Positions 62,417 to 64,000 of a DNA stretch of 64,000 nucleotides are shown piece after piece. The notes beneath the pieces were generated by a model, which saw only the letters and a program-made list of their open reading frames with translations, was not told where the DNA came from and did no database searches. The DNA is taken from positions 30,281,556 to 30,345,555 of the forward strand of contig VZSR01001685.1 in NCBI GenBank assembly GCA_013398615.1. Reading direction: 5' to 3'. The translations under genes and the position numbers were made by a program. Numbering within the stretch: position 1 is the first letter of the stretch; each line of letters begins with the position of its first letter. The DNA comes from Brachypodius melanocephalos. Taxonomy: Eukaryota > Chordata > Aves > Passeriformes > Pycnonotidae.

Positions 62417-64000
62417 AATCCCGAGACTCACCCCCCTGAACCTGAGTGAGAAAACCCCTACAGCACAAAAGCGTAGTTAGTTTTTGCAGTCCGCTGCTTT
62501 TCCTCTGGATCCGGGTCTGCGTTTCTCAGTTTGAAACTCTGAATGGTAAAACTGAATCTCTTTTTAAAGGCAGCAGAATACTGCATGCAAATACTAAGCA
62601 TAAGAAAATGTGAGACATAATGATTGTTGACCACAAATGCCTCAGCATTTATGGTTACTTCTCTGCCTTGTGGTCTTGTAAGAAAAATAGGCTCAGTTTC
62701 GATATTCAAAATTAATTTCAGAGGAAATATATTAAGGCAAAAAATGAAGCAGTAGTGCAGGAAAGCAGAAGTAACAGCAGATGAACAGGAGGGATATGCC
62801 TGTCTCTACACTCTGATCCTGCTCAGACACACCACCCTCAGAGGAGACATCCAAAGAATACGTACCCCTTTGACATACCAGATTTTCTCTTCCCTGTCTT
62901 GTTCATAGTTTTTTTTGTCCAAGATTAGATTAGTGTTCTGAGGGTAAAATCAGGCATGCTCAGTTTTCTGTGTGAAGAAGAAAAGAGAAAAGAGTCCTTT
63001 CAGCATTTGCTGTCTTTGCCATATCCTGCTGCTGCCATTGTTGGTCTTTTCTTCTTTCACTGCTGCTGTTACTTCACCCATCCAGTGTAGAGTCCTGCTG
63101 GTTTCATATTGCTTTGTATTTAGTACACCAACTTTAGTATTGCTGAGGGGGAAGTGCCTTTCTTCTGCTGCTCTGTGTTATCCCCCAGAATGATGAATTT
63201 TTGATGCTCTGCCTGCTTTTTATATTTGACACCTTAATAGTTTCACCTATTAGGTATTTTTTGCATATGGAAAGGATCTTTCTGGATGATTCATATGTGT
63301 CATTTGTCATCCCCACTACTGAAAAATCCAGGTCAAGTCACCTAAGTGTTTGTTTATTTGACTCTGTAGCTGGAGAATATAAGTGGATTTTGTTTGGCTC
63401 AGTTCCTTTCTGGGAAGGCACATCAGCTTTCAAATATGGTCCAAGCAAGGAATCACTGGCAGACAGAAATATCTCAATCAACTTTCCCTGTCCTTCATCA
63501 TGTAAACTTTATCATTTCAGTGTACAAGTGCCATCTAGGTTGAACCCACATACAGATCATGTGAATAAAGATCTACACTATATTCAACACCCAGGTGATT
63601 ATTCAGTATTGGACACAGAGGAGATTGGATGGTCAAAGGTGGTGCATAAATCCCACTGTACAGGAAGCCTCTGGGTTCTCTGTGCTCCTGGAACTCCTCA
63701 GTAGGTAGCAGTGGGTGTCGTTCTGGAGATGTTGCCACAAACATGTTCTTAGCAGCATTTATAAAGGATATGTGAAAGTCTGAAAAAAAAAAAACAAAAA
63801 ACCAGGGCTACAAATGGCTGGGATAGGCATTTCCCAGTTCTCCTTAACTATTTCACTTTCCTGCTTTAGTAGAAAAATGATACTCCAACAGGGAAGTAAT
63901 GAATGGGCAACACTAGACAAATTCTGCTGCTATTACCAGCACAATTCAGTGAGAATTCAGAAATAAAACTGAGGGCAGATTTTGATCCTTTTTATTCATT
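62417..64000 (+). other. CA3: CA3 3' UTR and downstream DNA
   Basis: No second carbonic anhydrase exon is visible before the window ends. The first AATAAA after the stop is at 63564-63569 and another is at 63962-63967, so the 3' UTR may run 1.2-1.6 kb. A 166-codon open frame (63204-63704) lies here without recognisable homology. Confidence 0.4.
63564..63569 (+). promoter_or_regulatory. CA3: Candidate CA3 polyadenylation signal
   Basis: First AATAAA hexamer downstream of the CA3 stop (GTGAATAAAGATC). An alternative is AATAAA at 63962-63967. Use is not demonstrated. Confidence 0.3.

Noticed and set aside
1..64000. tRNA, rRNA, CRISPR or bacterial-type operons
   Set aside because: No cloverleaf-like or spaced-repeat arrangement was noticed, and the interrupted genes and CR1 elements identify the DNA as vertebrate nuclear. 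A covariance-model scan was not possible.

Overview
This is vertebrate nuclear DNA from a bird, probably a songbird. CR1 LINE fragments are the commonest interspersed repeat, two solo LTRs resemble endogenous retrovirus LTRs I associate with passerine genomes, and the genes are two cytosolic alpha-carbonic anhydrases lying head to tail on the + strand. The species is inferred, not proven.

Layout. 1-2775: the window opens inside intron 2 of a carbonic anhydrase 13 (CA13) gene, whose first two exons lie off the left edge. 2776-10769: CA13 coding exons 3 to 7, then a likely 3' UTR of about 2 kb to near 12.73 kb. 12.9-50.4 kb: about 38 kb without a recognisable protein-coding gene, holding CR1 copies (the two largest at 16.3-17.2 and 36.1-37.65 kb), two solo LTRs (22.1-22.6 and 37.7-38.4 kb), a (TTCTC)n tract, an AT-rich inverted microsatellite and several T/G or A/C low-complexity tracts. 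50.6-51.4 kb: a CpG island with a TATA box that starts carbonic anhydrase 3 (CA3). 51058-62416: all seven coding exons of CA3, with a 100-base N gap just before exon 3. 62.4-64 kb: CA3 3' UTR and downstream DNA.

Both enzymes belong to the family that interconverts CO2 and bicarbonate in the cytosol. CA3 keeps the features of the slow muscle isozyme (Phe198 and Arg67, with Arg at position 64), but lacks both reactive cysteines known from mammalian CA3. The CA13 copy keeps its zinc-binding histidines and Thr199, but has Lys where Glu106 is nearly invariant in active enzymes and ends two residues early. It may be catalytically impaired. I saw no CA1-like exons between the two genes, although mammals carry CA1 there. 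I saw no gene system outside known families. The most notable signals are the CA13 active-site change, the sharp codon-composition break inside CA3, and the repeat structures in the intergenic region.
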